The notes under the pieces: model-generated
Told to the model about the DNA's origin: nothing
The model's database searches: none
The model's input: the letters and a program-made list of their open reading frames with translations, nothing else
Origin: Streptomyces sp. SCSIO 75703
GTDB lineage: Bacteria; Actinomycetota; Actinomycetes; Streptomycetales; Streptomycetaceae
Direction: 5' to 3'
Assembly: GCF_036607905.1 (NCBI RefSeq)
Contig: NZ_CP144555.1
Location: forward strand, 682,001 to 746,000
DNA length: 64,000 nt
Made by a program: the position numbers and the translations under genes
Shown here: piece by piece, positions 54,944 through 63,935 of the stretch
Numbering within the stretch: the stretch's first letter is position 1
How the letters are laid out: each line of letters opens with the position of its first letter

Positions 54944-55933
54944 TCAGCCCAGCCGCCGCAGGGCGTCACCGCGCGCACGGTAAGCGCTTTCGAGCGCGTC
55001 CCCACGCAACACCCCCCGCGCCTCCTCGTCCACGCCCACGGCCTTCCCCCACACGTCGGCCATGTCGGCGCTCTGCTCCTCAAGTGCGGCCGGGCTCTCC
55101 TCGACACCCCGGGACAGCAGGGACCGCCGCCAGGAGACCACCAGGTGATCCACCGGTTCCTCGGCGTACGCGGGAGGCGGGGACGCCTTCCCCGTGAGCC
55201 CTTCGAACACGTCACGTACCCACCGCCCTCCCTCCTTCTTCCGGACGTCGGCGGCCACGGCGTCGAGCGCGCCAAGGGTACGAGCGTTACGTACTGTCGG
55301 CGCGGTCAACTCGGCACCGGTGGCGCCGGTTCCGACCACGGCGAGCCCCTCCGCAGCATGCCGGGTCGCCGCCATCCGCAGAGCGACGTACCCGGAGGCG
55401 TCCTCGGAGAGTGCCCGCACAGCTCGCAGCAACGCGTCACGCGGTACAGCCATATGCACCCCGTCGGCGTCCTCCCAGGCCGGCCTGGTGGGCGGGGCGT
55501 TCCTGACGTAGTCCGCGGTACCGATACCCAGGATGGCCTCGGTGTCCGCCGCGTAGTCGGCCAACGCCTCGGCTAGCGGCACCCTCAGCGCGGGCTCCAG
55601 CCGGCCCCCGCCGCGCTCGATCTGTCGGTCGACAGCCACGAGCACGTCTTTCATGGCCTGCGCCTGCTCCGGTGAATGCTCCCCTGGCACAGCCCCCACG
55701 GTCGCCCTCTTGACCGCGGCCCCGAATTCGGCACAGCTCATGCCGGACGCGTCGTCACCCAACGCGTCCCGCACCCGTCCGTCCCGCACCAACTCCCGGC
55801 AATCCCTGGAATCCCCCCGAGACCCCCCGAACCACCAAGCCCCGATTCCGCCGACCCCAGCCAGACACACCACCACGAAAACAACCCAGACAACCCACGA
55901 CCGCCGGAGCGTGGACGAAGAAGCCTCAGACAT
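54944..55933 (-). CDS. Membrane-anchored protein sharing a domain with the upstream WXG-module protein
   Basis: A 329-residue protein. ATG 55933 with AAGGA. One N-terminal transmembrane helix (WVVWVVFVVVCLAGVGGIGAW after a short basic tail), then an extracytoplasmic domain. Residues about 85-215 resemble residues about 490-640 of the neighbouring 759-residue protein: LRVPLAEALADYAADTEAIL against LRRPLANALAQYTNDTHEIL, then ADYVR and LSED...YxxL blocks. It is third in that operon, 38 bases after the large gene. It may be an immunity-type decoy or a second effector; no catalytic motif is seen. Confidence 0.75.
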   Translation of the reverse strand: MSEASSSTLRRSWVVWVVFVVVCLAGVGGIGAWWFGGSRGDSRDCRELVRDGRVRDALGDDASGMSCAEFGAAVKRATVGAVPGEHSPEQAQAMKDVLVAVDRQIERGGGRLEPALRVPLAEALADYAADTEAILGIGTADYVRNAPPTRPAWEDADGVHMAVPRDALLRAVRALSEDASGYVALRMAATRHAAEGLAVVGTGATGAELTAPTVRNARTLGALDAVAADVRKKEGGRWVRDVFEGLTGKASPPPAYAEEPVDHLVVSWRRSLLSRGVEESPAALEEQSADMADVWGKAVGVDEEARGVLRGDALESAYRARGDALRRLG

Positions 55934-55971
55934 AATCTTCCTTGTTGGGCGCCGATAGAGGGAGAAGGCCA

Positions 55972-58251
55972 TCAGTTCACTGTGTCCGTCAAGTATTTCT
56001 GGGCCAACCCTTGGCCCCGGTCGTGACCATTGAGAATGCCATCGACGAGGACAGCTACTTGCGCCTTTCCTTGATCCGTTGCGGTATCGATGTCGGTCCG
56101 GCCATTCGCCCAAGCATCGACCATGATGACCATCTGATTATTTACGTTGAGGTACTCATCCGCAATCGCAGCGTTGGCCCGCGCATCCGCCTCAGCCTTC
56201 ATGGAATTCGCCCACTCCCAGGCCCAGGTATCTACTCCGCGCTGAAGAGCATCACCGACTACTATCGAGCCACCACCAGTAGGAATCGCCAGCGGAGTCA
56301 CAGCTCCACCAATAATATGGTAAGCGATCTTTGATTTCCAGTCTGCCTCATTGTAATCAGCCAAGCGTCCATCGTTCACCACATCCTCACGGATGGCCGA
56401 ATAGGCTCCGAGTGTGGCACCGGACTTACTCAGGGGCGCGGATCGCTCAAATTCAGTCGATCCCTCTGGGATATCACGCAACTCCATATCGATGTATCTG
56501 GATTCCGCCTTGTGCAGGGTTGCATACGCCACCGGATCCTCCGACAGTCCCCGTATCACTTGGACGAGATCCTTCTGCGACGTTGCGAGGTGCGCCGTAC
56601 CGCCGTCGTGGAAGTAACCAGCTCCTGTTGCCGCGCGGACGTAGTCGGCATCCATACCACCAAGAATTTCATGCGTGTCGTTGGTGTATTGCGCAAGCGC
56701 ATTGGCAAGCGGCCGCCGAAGGTTCTCATGCACGGGAGCATCTGTGCCGTTGTCCGGTTTGAGCTCCTCGATAATCCCGTGCATCACACGTGCCTGCTCA
56801 CTTGTGTGCGGCACCTCAGGCCAAGGATCCTCACCATTCTCGAGTGGCATTTTCCCGGTTGCCCCAGCCTCCAGAGCCACCGCCAGACCTGTCCGACTGA
56901 ACGGATCATCAATCGACATGTTGGGAAAACCGCCCAGCAAGCGTGGAGGCCATTCCCGCTCGTGGAGCAGGTACTCGAGGTGGTTGTTGTCGACGTGGTC
57001 GGCGCCGGAGCCGTTGCCCGCGGGGTCGAAGAAGGCGGTGGCCGCGTCGGGGTTCCTGCTCATCACGGAGAGCAGTCCGTCGAGGGCGTCCGCCCGGACG
57101 CCCTCGTGGCCGGCGCCCCACTCGGTGAAGATGTTGGGCTGCTTCTTCTCGGCGGCTATGAGGTCGTCGGCGAGCTGGTAGAGGAACTGGTCGTCGAACT
57201 CGGCGTCGGCGTGCTGCATCAGCGCGACGAAGGACTGGTAACCGTACATCGGCTCGGAGTTGGAGCCGTAGTTCTTTGTGCCGTAGGTGTCGAGGCTGCC
57301 GGTCCACTCGCGGTAGAACCTGCCGTCCTCGCCGGCGACCCAGTCCTTGAACTTCTGTGATCCTGGGGGCGCGTCGGCGACCGAGCCGGGCACCCGGGTG
57401 GCCCTGGCGACGGTGTCGGCGAGCCCGCTCTGCAACGCCTGGTAGCGGTCCTTGTCCTTGCCGTCGAGGGCGAGTTCGTTGAGTTCGTTGCCGAGCTTGA
57501 TGGTGCCGTCCGGGCCGAGGCCCTGCAGCAGGGTCCGGCTGAACACCTTGTCGTCGGAGTTGTCCCTGAAGGCGCGTTCCAGCTCGGCGAGTTCGGCGGC
57601 CGAGACCTTCTTGCCGTCGGCGAGCCGGGTGGCGATGTCCCGGGCGTTCTCGGCCTCGTACTTCTCGATGTCGCCGTAGGCGTGGCCGTTGAAGCCGTTG
57701 AGGGTGCCGTCGGTGGCGTCGGTGTCGACGACGACCGCGGTGAAGGCGATGTCGACGCCCTTGTCGGCGTCCGTCACGTCCTTGACCAGTTGGTCTATGC
57801 GGTTCTGCCAGGAGGTGACGCTCTTGCGCACGCTGTCCTGGTAGTCGGGGTCGTGGTGGTAGGCGGTGCGGGCGGTGTTGTTGAGCCGCGCAGTGTCGAA
57901 CGCGACGATCCCCTGGTCGGAGACCTTCATCCCGTCGTTGATGGCGTCCTGGCGGGCGCTGGTGAGCTTGCCGCGCAGGTCGACGAACTGGGTGTGGGCG
58001 TCGCGGAGCAGCGAGGCGATGGCCTTCGCCTCGGTCTGGGCGCTCTGGTACTCCTTGAGGGTGATGTCGAAGCGGCGGTTGGCGACGTCCGCGCTGAGCC
58101 CCAGCCAGAGCGGTCCCATCGTGATGCCGTGCACGTCCCGCTTGTAGGCCTTCTCCTGCTTCTGGAACTCCTTGGCCATGTCGTCCCAGCCCTCGGCGGC
58201 CGTGGTGAGCGTGGCCAGGTCCGTCGTCATGATCTCGTGGTACGTCGGCAT
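55972..58251 (-). CDS. Large WXG-module protein (DUF6571-like) with AT-rich C-terminal third
   Basis: A 759-residue protein starting at ATG 58251 behind GGGGAA. Residues about 1-130 are helical with LWLGLSADVANRRFDITL, a WXG-like W-x-G plus coiled coil; 130-430 is helical with FNGHAYGDIEKYEAENARDI and FLYQLADDLIAAEKK. From memory this belongs to the actinobacterial family annotated DUF6571. Residues about 437-759 are encoded by markedly AT-richer DNA (about 47-55% G+C in sampled 60-base lines against 65-77% upstream), a clear composition break near 56940. The final segment has a hydrophobic glycine stretch (YHIIGGAVTPLAIPTGGG). It probably uses type VII export; C-terminal activity unknown. 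Confidence 0.8.
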   Translation of the reverse strand: MPTYHEIMTTDLATLTTAAEGWDDMAKEFQKQEKAYKRDVHGITMGPLWLGLSADVANRRFDITLKEYQSAQTEAKAIASLLRDAHTQFVDLRGKLTSARQDAINDGMKVSDQGIVAFDTARLNNTARTAYHHDPDYQDSVRKSVTSWQNRIDQLVKDVTDADKGVDIAFTAVVVDTDATDGTLNGFNGHAYGDIEKYEAENARDIATRLADGKKVSAAELAELERAFRDNSDDKVFSRTLLQGLGPDGTIKLGNELNELALDGKDKDRYQALQSGLADTVARATRVPGSVADAPPGSQKFKDWVAGEDGRFYREWTGSLDTYGTKNYGSNSEPMYGYQSFVALMQHADAEFDDQFLYQLADDLIAAEKKQPNIFTEWGAGHEGVRADALDGLLSVMSRNPDAATAFFDPAGNGSGADHVDNNHLEYLLHEREWPPRLLGGFPNMSIDDPFSRTGLAVALEAGATGKMPLENGEDPWPEVPHTSEQARVMHGIIEELKPDNGTDAPVHENLRRPLANALAQYTNDTHEILGGMDADYVRAATGAGYFHDGGTAHLATSQKDLVQVIRGLSEDPVAYATLHKAESRYIDMELRDIPEGSTEFERSAPLSKSGATLGAYSAIREDVVNDGRLADYNEADWKSKIAYHIIGGAVTPLAIPTGGGSIVVGDALQRGVDTWAWEWANSMKAEADARANAAIADEYLNVNNQMVIMVDAWANGRTDIDTATDQGKAQVAVLVDGILNGHDRGQGLAQKYLTDTVN

Positions 58252-58337
58252 GGTTCCCCGTGGTGCGTGCGCGTGGACGTGGACGAAGCGGTGCTGTGCC
58301 GGGGGGACGCCCCGGCGGGTGGCGCGGTACGGGTGTC

Positions 58338-58784
58338 TCAGTAGCCGTCGAGGCTGGAGGACTGGCGCACACCCTGACCGACGCCGAAGTCGGTGTTCTG
58401 GAACAGGATGTTGGTGCTCCGCAGGGCTTCCTTCTCGCCGCCGAGCCGGTTCATCAGGTTCTGCACCTGCTCGCCCCAGGCCTTGTGCGCCTTCTTCAGC
58501 GCCGAGGAGGTGACCCAGCCCTCGCCGTCCTTCGGGGCGAACGCCTTGACCGCGGCGCCGGTCGGCTCGTCCGCCGTCTCGCCGGCCTTGCGGGTGTCCG
58601 GTTCGAGGTGCTCCTCGATGGCCTTCGCCGCGGCCTTCTTCTGCGCGGGGCTGGAGGCGAGGTCCGCCGTGCCGCCGCCCAGGGGAACCGGCGGGCCGCC
58701 GGGCTCCGCGGGGTACTGATTCAGCCTCGTCCCGACCGGCTGCCCGGCCCCTTCGCCGTACTGTTCCGCGACCGGCTCCGCCAT
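58338..58784 (-). CDS. WXG100-like small protein with RL(D/N)QYPA motif (second module)
   Basis: A 148-residue product; ATG 58782-58784 with GAGAGGG upstream. The motif VGTRLNQYPAEPGGPP near residue 20 matches the small protein at 27030-27491. The rest is helical, with HKAWGEQVQNLMNRLGGE and a Gln/Ser/Asn-rich tail (FQNTDFGVGQGVRQSSSL). It directly precedes the large DUF6571-like gene, 86 bases apart. Probable partner or chaperone for export; no enzymatic motif. Confidence 0.72.
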   Translation of the reverse strand: MAEPVAEQYGEGAGQPVGTRLNQYPAEPGGPPVPLGGGTADLASSPAQKKAAAKAIEEHLEPDTRKAGETADEPTGAAVKAFAPKDGEGWVTSSALKKAHKAWGEQVQNLMNRLGGEKEALRSTNILFQNTDFGVGQGVRQSSSLDGY

Positions 58785-59286
58785 GATCCCTCTCCCCGTT
58801 CCCCTCGATTGGCGTGCACCCGCCAGACTATCAACGAGGGTCCGTCACCCACCCTCTGAGCTGGCCAGATGCCGGAATGACCGACGGCCCCTCCGGGTCG
58901 GTCAGGCCGTAGCGGGTCGGCATCCGGTGCAAGGTCGACCTGTCCAGCAGCGCGCGAGGGGTGAGCGTGCGGAACTCGGTGTCGCTCGGGGTGTTCCTCG
59001 CAGTGGCCGCTTCCTCAGGGTGCCGCTTACCCTTGTCGAACTGGCGGGACGCGGCATCGCCGCAGACGCGGCTGCGACCCGTTGGGTGTTGGAGGTAGGG
59101 AAACCACACCTGGATGGCTTCACGCTGGCGGACAAGCTGATCAGCCGCGGTGAACTGGAAGATCAGCTTGTTGAGCTGTGGCAGGCGTATGCGCACGGCG
59201 GGATCGACGCGGCGGTCTTCGAAGCCCGGTTGGCAGAGATCGTCGGGGCCGTCGAGCGGTGGTCCTCGGTTTCCGCGGAAGCCTCC
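58785..59286. other. 502-bp stretch with two gene remnants
   Basis: On the minus strand 58831-59000 ends a protein-like reading (TPRALLDRSTLHRMPTRYGL to RGWVTDPR, stop at 58831) that lacks its beginning. On the + strand about 59027-59286 reads like a C-terminal protein part (VPLTLVELAGRGIAADAAAT, FTLADKLISRGELEDQLVEL) that runs into the IS630 remnant. Neither has a start. They suggest repeated insertion and deletion beside the WXG module. Confidence 0.35.
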
Positions 59287-60397
59287 TCAAGCCGCCTTCG
59301 TCGGGTAATCGATCCAGGCGCGGATGGGTGAGTCGGACGCGAAGGCTGTCTTCGGTTCGGTGCGGGTGTTGCGCCAGCGGATGTAGGCAGCGAGGGCGGC
59401 GTTCTGTTCGTCGTGGCTGCGGTGGTCGGTGGCGTTGAGGGCGAAGTAGCGCAGGTCGGCGAACTCGGCCTCGATCCAGTTCAGCCAGGAGCCGTAGGGC
59501 CGGCAGGAAGACCAGCTCGACGTCGTGGCCGCCCGCCCAGGCGCGGACCTTGGCGTGCCTGTGCGGGGAGAAGTTGTCCAGCACCACATACAGCTTCTGA
59601 CCGGGCCAGCGGGCGCGCAGGGCCTTGAGGAGAGCGAGGAACTCGCGCCAGCGCTTGCGCGGGCGGATGCGGTAGTACAGCTTGCCGGCGGCCAGGTCGA
59701 GGGCGGCGAGCATGTGCATTACGCTGTTGTATCGGTTGTAGGTGGCCCGCAGCCTGCTCGGACGCCGCACCGGGCCCCATGCCTTGACCTTGCGGGGCAT
59801 CAGGTTCAGCGGCCCGAACTCGTCGACGCATATCACCCGTACATCCGTCGGCGGGGTGTCGTACAGCGCCAGGATGCGGTGCATCTTGGCGATGAACTCC
59901 GGGTCAGTGGACGCCTTCCACGTGGTGGTGGTCTGCCAAAAAGACCTTGCCGGCGTGCAGGATCCGGCGCAGCGTCTCCCGGCTGATGGCCGCGGTCACC
60001 TTCTGCTTGACCAGGTGCTCGGCGAGCTTGCTCAGGCTCCAGGTGGAGAACGCGGTGATCCTCCAGTCGGCGGGGGACGTCCGGGCGATCAGGCAGATGC
60101 GCTCACGCACCTGGTCACTGATCGTCTGGGGGCGTTCCCGCTCCATTTTGGGTCCAGCGCGTCCAGCCCCCGCTCATTGAAGGCGTGGATGACATCGCGG
60201 ACGTAGTCCTCGGCGACCTGCATCAGCACGGTGATGTCCTTGACCGTCTGGCCCTGGGCGGACATCAGCACCACGATCGCCCGGCGGAGTTTCACCGGGT
60301 CCTTCGCGGTCCGGCTGATCCGCTGCAGCTTCCGGCCCTCCTCCATGCTCACCGGCCGGACGAACACGCTTGGTCGACGTCCCACGACCACCTCCAA
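59287..60397 (-). pseudogene. IS630-family transposase, inactivated by frameshifts
   Basis: Reading on the minus strand from 60397: a helix-turn-helix part (RRAIVVLMSAQGQTVKDITV), then after a shift near 60140 VRERICLIARTSPADWR, after a second shift at the T5 run near 59937 FIAKMHRILALYDTPPTDV, and the DDE core with Asp in VICVDEFGPL and Asp in VVLDNFSPHRHAK. After a third shift near 59500 comes SWLNWIEAEFADLRYFAL with the Glu. All catalytic residues survive but no single frame does. Terminal repeats were not identified. Confidence 0.85.
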
Positions 60398-60472
60398 GAT
60401 CAGGTCTTGGAGACAGTCTGCTGACCGACGAACAGCAGGTCGATTACCAGGCCAAGGCTGCGTGACGAGCCA

Positions 60473-60943
60473 CTAGACCAACCACTTCCCCTCGCGCATC
60501 AGGGTCCGTCCGGTCATCTCGGGAACCGTTCCCCATGCCTGCAGCACGTGCGGGGTGACCTGGAAGAAGACGTACGAGGGGTGGTCCTCGCGAGGGTCCC
60601 AGCCGTCCTTGGCGGCGAAGGCGTCGCCGACCTCGGCGGGAAGCTCTTCGCGGGTCAGCATGCGCGCGGTGCCGTGCATCAGGACCACGTCCCGGCTGTG
60701 GCCGAAGCTGAGCCGTACCCGGCCCGAGGCACACAGGTTGCGACCGGTCGGGTTGGTGTCGAGGGTGGACAGCCACACCGCCTCGCCGTCCCACCAGAAG
60801 GCCAGCGGAACGAGGCACGGCTCGCCGGTGGCGTCCGCCGTGGCGACCCATACGTCGTTGTCCCGCGTGAGCCGCTCGAGCGCCTCACGCTTGCGCTGTT
60901 CCGGGCCACGGGGCCCGCCGGGATGAGCGTCAACTACCGTCAT
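60473..60943 (-). CDS. FMN/F420-binding split-barrel protein
   Basis: A 156-residue PNPOx-like protein: VWVATADATGEPCLVPLAFW, then WLSTLDTNPTGRNLCASGRV and VVLMHGTARML, the standard strand order. ATG 60943 has no Shine-Dalgarno. TATCCT on the minus strand at 60950-60955 would start transcription at the ATG, so a leaderless message is possible, although no good -35 box is seen. Function within the family ranges from F420-dependent reductases to haem or flavin binding; none can be chosen. Confidence 0.83.
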   Translation of the reverse strand: MTVVDAHPGGPRGPEQRKREALERLTRDNDVWVATADATGEPCLVPLAFWWDGEAVWLSTLDTNPTGRNLCASGRVRLSFGHSRDVVLMHGTARMLTREELPAEVGDAFAAKDGWDPREDHPSYVFFQVTPHVLQAWGTVPEMTGRTLMREGKWLV

Positions 60944-61414
60944 ATGAAGAGGATATGACGTGCAACGCCTGGCTCATCCGGCTGCGGCGGAACGAGAGTC
61001 CGTCTCTTCGGTCATCAGGGAAGCGATGCGCACCACAGGCGAGCCGGGATGCGTCGGCGGCACCTGCCGGCCTTCCGGTGCGTCCTGCCGTGCCGTGCAG
61101 TGGTCGAGGCGGAGTTCGGACGACGTGCTCGCCGGCGGCCCATCGGCTGTTGGGCCCGCCTCATCCGCGAGGCAGTCACGCCGCGCCCGCGTGACGCCAT
61201 GGCCGGGATCGATGTCACCCAGCCGCAGCACCGGGTACTCAACCGGGCAGCCGGTGGGCCCACGGCGCCCAGCCGCGAATCGGAACCGCGGCGAGACGCG
61301 GAGCGGCCTGGTAGGCGAGGGCGAGCAGATGAGGCCCCACGGCCCCACGGGTACTCTGCACACTCGACGGCTCCGATGTCCCGTGGGGCTCGGCGCAGAA
61401 CGGGGAACCGACAC
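60944..61414. other. 471-bp stretch without a supported gene
   Basis: It contains the divergent promoter region of the flavin-binding protein and the leader of the membrane protein at 61415. Open frames here are Arg/Pro-rich and lack ribosome-binding sites. No repeat or RNA motif was recognised. Confidence 0.4.
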
Positions 61415-61906
61415 ATGTTCGCTCTGCTGGCGCTTCCCGCGCTGTTCGCCGTTCCCGTGTGGGTCGTCGCCGTCGTGTGCAGGCTGGTGTCCGTCGCACT
61501 GCCGGGGCGGCGGCCCGACTGGCGTGTGCGGCTGCCGCGTTGGGGGGCCGGAATGCTGGCGGCGGCCTCGGCGGGGCTCCTGGTGCTGGCGCTCGGTAAC
61601 GCCGAGATGTCCGACCACGAGTCCCGGTCGGGGACGGACTCCTCCCCCGCGCCCGCCCGCCGCGACGCCGCGCCCGACCTCGTGGCCCGCCTCGTCGGCC
61701 ACCGCATGTCCTACCTGCCCCCGGCCTTCGACTGCGTGCTCGACGACGGGACGACGTACCCGAGTTCGCCGAGTTACGCATGGCTCAACCATCTGGCCGC
61801 GGCCTCCGCCGTGGCGTCCGCGCTGCTCGCGGTGGGGGCGCGGTACGCCGGGGAGCGGCCGGAACCGGGACGGCGGAGTACGGCGCGGGGCACCGCGGCG
61901 AACTGA
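61415..61906 (+). CDS. Small integral membrane protein of unknown function
   Basis: A 163-residue product. ATG 61415, with GGGGAA upstream, opens with a hydrophobic helix (ALLALPALFAVPVWVVAVVC); a second (GAGMLAAASAGLLVLAL) and a third near the C-terminus (AAASAVASALLAVGARY) follow. A roughly 60-residue polar segment between helices two and three contains LVGHRMSYLPPAFDCVL. No family recognised. It precedes the MFS gene by 63 bases on the same strand and could be cotranscribed. Confidence 0.65.
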   Translation: MFALLALPALFAVPVWVVAVVCRLVSVALPGRRPDWRVRLPRWGAGMLAAASAGLLVLALGNAEMSDHESRSGTDSSPAPARRDAAPDLVARLVGHRMSYLPPAFDCVLDDGTTYPSSPSYAWLNHLAAASAVASALLAVGARYAGERPEPGRRSTARGTAAN

Positions 61907-61969
61907 CCGGTGGAGCGCCTTGGCCGGATGCGGTCCCCGGGTGAGTGGGCCGCCGTATAGTCCCGGGCC

Positions 61970-63259
61970 ATGCCCGATTCCCTGGCCCGGCCCTCGCTCT
62001 GGCGCAACCCTCAGTTCGTCCTCCTGGCCTCGGCCCGGGTCGTTTCGGTGATGGGGAACGGTTTCGCCCGGGTGGCGCTCGCCTTCGCCGTCCTGTCCCT
62101 GCCGGGCGCGAGTCCGGGGCGGCTGTCGCTGGTGCTGGCCTGCCAGACCGTGCCCCAGTTGCTGTTCATCTTCTGGGGCGGCGTCCTCGCCGACCGCATG
62201 TCGCGGTCCCGGCTCATGGCGATGGCGGACGTCCTCGGCGCCGCCGCGTACGGCGGGCTGGCGGCGCTGGTGCTCGCCGGGCACGCGCCACTGTTCCTCC
62301 TCTGCGCGCTCACCGTGGCCGCCGGCACCGCCACAGCACTGTTCTCCCCCGCGATGGACGGTGCCGTGCCCCTGGTCGTGCCGGCCGCGCGGCTCCAGGA
62401 GGCCAACGGTCTGCTCCGGGTGGGCACCAACATCTCCCTGCTGCTGGGGCTCGCCCTGTCCGGTGTGGCGGTCGCCTCGATGGGCGCCGGCTGGGCGCTC
62501 GCCCTGAACGCGTTCTCCTTCGCGGTCAGCGCGGTCCTGACGTGGCTGCTGCGCATCGGCGAGCGTCCGCCGAGGGCGTCGTCGGGGTGGACGGACCTGC
62601 GGGAGGGCTGGCGGGAGTTCTCCTCACGCCAGTGGCTGTGGGTCGTCGTCGGCCAGTACACCCTCGTGGTGGCCGCGCTGAACGCCTTCGCGGGGGTGCT
62701 GGGCCCGCTGGCCACCCAGGACGGACGGGGCGGGGCGCGTGTCTGGTCGGTGATCGTCGCCGCGCAGGCACTCGGGGCCGTGGTGGGCGCGGGCCTGGCG
62801 GCCCGGGTGCGGGTGGGGCGGCCGGTCCTGGTCGCGGTGCTGGCGACGCTGCCGATGGCCGTGCCGATGGCCCTGATGGGGGCGGGGGCCCCGGTGTGGC
62901 TGATCGCGGCGGCGATGTTCGCCTCGGGGCTCTCGACGGACGTCTTCTCCGTCCTGTGGTCGACCACCATCCAGCGGGAGGTGCCGGAGGAGGTGCTGTC
63001 CCGGGTGATCTCGTACGACTGGTTCGGTTCCCTCGCCTTCGCGCCGCTGGGCCTGCTGGTGGCGGGCCCGGCCGCCGCGGTCTGGGGCACGGGCCCGGCC
63101 CTCGTCGTCTGTTCCGGCGTGATCGTCGTCGCCACGCTGGGGGCTCTGGCCGCCCCACAGGTTCGCGGGCTCCGCACCCGCGTCCCGCACGATGGCCCCG
63201 TGCCCCTGTCGCCGGGCTCCGCGGACGCCCGGCCCGCGGGTGGCGAGGCGGTGGGCTGA
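61970..63259 (+). CDS. MFS transporter, EntS/DHA3-like exporter
   Basis: A 429-residue, 12-TM major facilitator with the DHA3-type loop GGVLADRMSRSRLMAMADVL between TM2 and TM3, as in EntS-like and macrolide-efflux proteins. N-terminus SLWRNPQFVLLASARVVS is typical. The last 40 residues form a Pro/Arg cytoplasmic tail. ATG 61970 lacks a strong ribosome-binding site. Convergent with a methyltransferase gene 20 bases beyond its stop. Substrate unknown. Confidence 0.87.
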   Translation: MPDSLARPSLWRNPQFVLLASARVVSVMGNGFARVALAFAVLSLPGASPGRLSLVLACQTVPQLLFIFWGGVLADRMSRSRLMAMADVLGAAAYGGLAALVLAGHAPLFLLCALTVAAGTATALFSPAMDGAVPLVVPAARLQEANGLLRVGTNISLLLGLALSGVAVASMGAGWALALNAFSFAVSAVLTWLLRIGERPPRASSGWTDLREGWREFSSRQWLWVVVGQYTLVVAALNAFAGVLGPLATQDGRGGARVWSVIVAAQALGAVVGAGLAARVRVGRPVLVAVLATLPMAVPMALMGAGAPVWLIAAAMFASGLSTDVFSVLWSTTIQREVPEEVLSRVISYDWFGSLAFAPLGLLVAGPAAAVWGTGPALVVCSGVIVVATLGALAAPQVRGLRTRVPHDGPVPLSPGSADARPAGGEAVG

Positions 63260-63278
63260 CGGGACGGGGGCGGCCCTC

Positions 63279-63884
63279 TCAGCGGCGGTGGACGGTGACC
63301 GCGTAGCCGCCGTTGTCGTAGGGGTCGGCGTCCCAGGTGGCGAACCGGTCGACGAGGGTGAGGCCGGCCGCGGCGCAGTGGTCGTCGTACTGGGCCAGGG
63401 TGAGGCCGGGCGGGACGGGCAGGTGGGCCTCGTCGAGGCCGAAGCCGGCGACGAACAGGCCACCGGGGCGCAGCACGGAGGCGAGTCGGCGAACTACCTC
63501 GGCCTCGGTACCGGGGGCGAGCAGCGGGAGCACGTTGCCCGCGGCGACGACGAGGTCGAAGTCGGCCGTGATTCCGAGCCGGTCCGGGTCGAAACCGGCG
63601 AGGTCGGCCTGGTGCCAGGGAAGTTCCGGGGCCTGCTCGCGGGCGACGGCGAGCATGGAGGCGTCGAGGTCCACGCCGACGCAGTCGTGACCGAGCTGGG
63701 CGAGCCGGATCATGACCCGCCCCGTACCACACCCGGCGTCGAGCACCCGGGCACCGTCGGGCAGGAGAGCGGCGCAGAACCGTGCCTCGCCGTGCGTGTC
63801 CTTGCCGCTGCGGGCCAGCTCCGCGAACCGTTCCGCGTAGTCCTGCCCGGACGTCTCTCCGGTGAGCTGCCTCCATCGACTCAT
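63279..63884 (-). CDS. Class I SAM-dependent methyltransferase
   Basis: A 201-residue small methyltransferase: motif I ARVLDAGCGTGRVMIRLAQL, acidic residue of motif II in CVGVDLDASML, motif IV DLVVAAGNVLPLL and RPGGLFVAGFGLDE. ATG 63884. It stands alone between the convergent MFS gene and the IS at the window edge. Resembles ubiquinone/menaquinone-type or small-molecule methyltransferases; substrate not assignable. Confidence 0.88.
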   Translation of the reverse strand: MSRWRQLTGETSGQDYAERFAELARSGKDTHGEARFCAALLPDGARVLDAGCGTGRVMIRLAQLGHDCVGVDLDASMLAVAREQAPELPWHQADLAGFDPDRLGITADFDLVVAAGNVLPLLAPGTEAEVVRRLASVLRPGGLFVAGFGLDEAHLPVPPGLTLAQYDDHCAAAGLTLVDRFATWDADPYDNGGYAVTVHRR

Positions 63885-63935
63885 GGCGCCACTATAAGAC
63901 GTCGTCTCCTTGGGGGAGTTCCCGATTCCGCGGCC

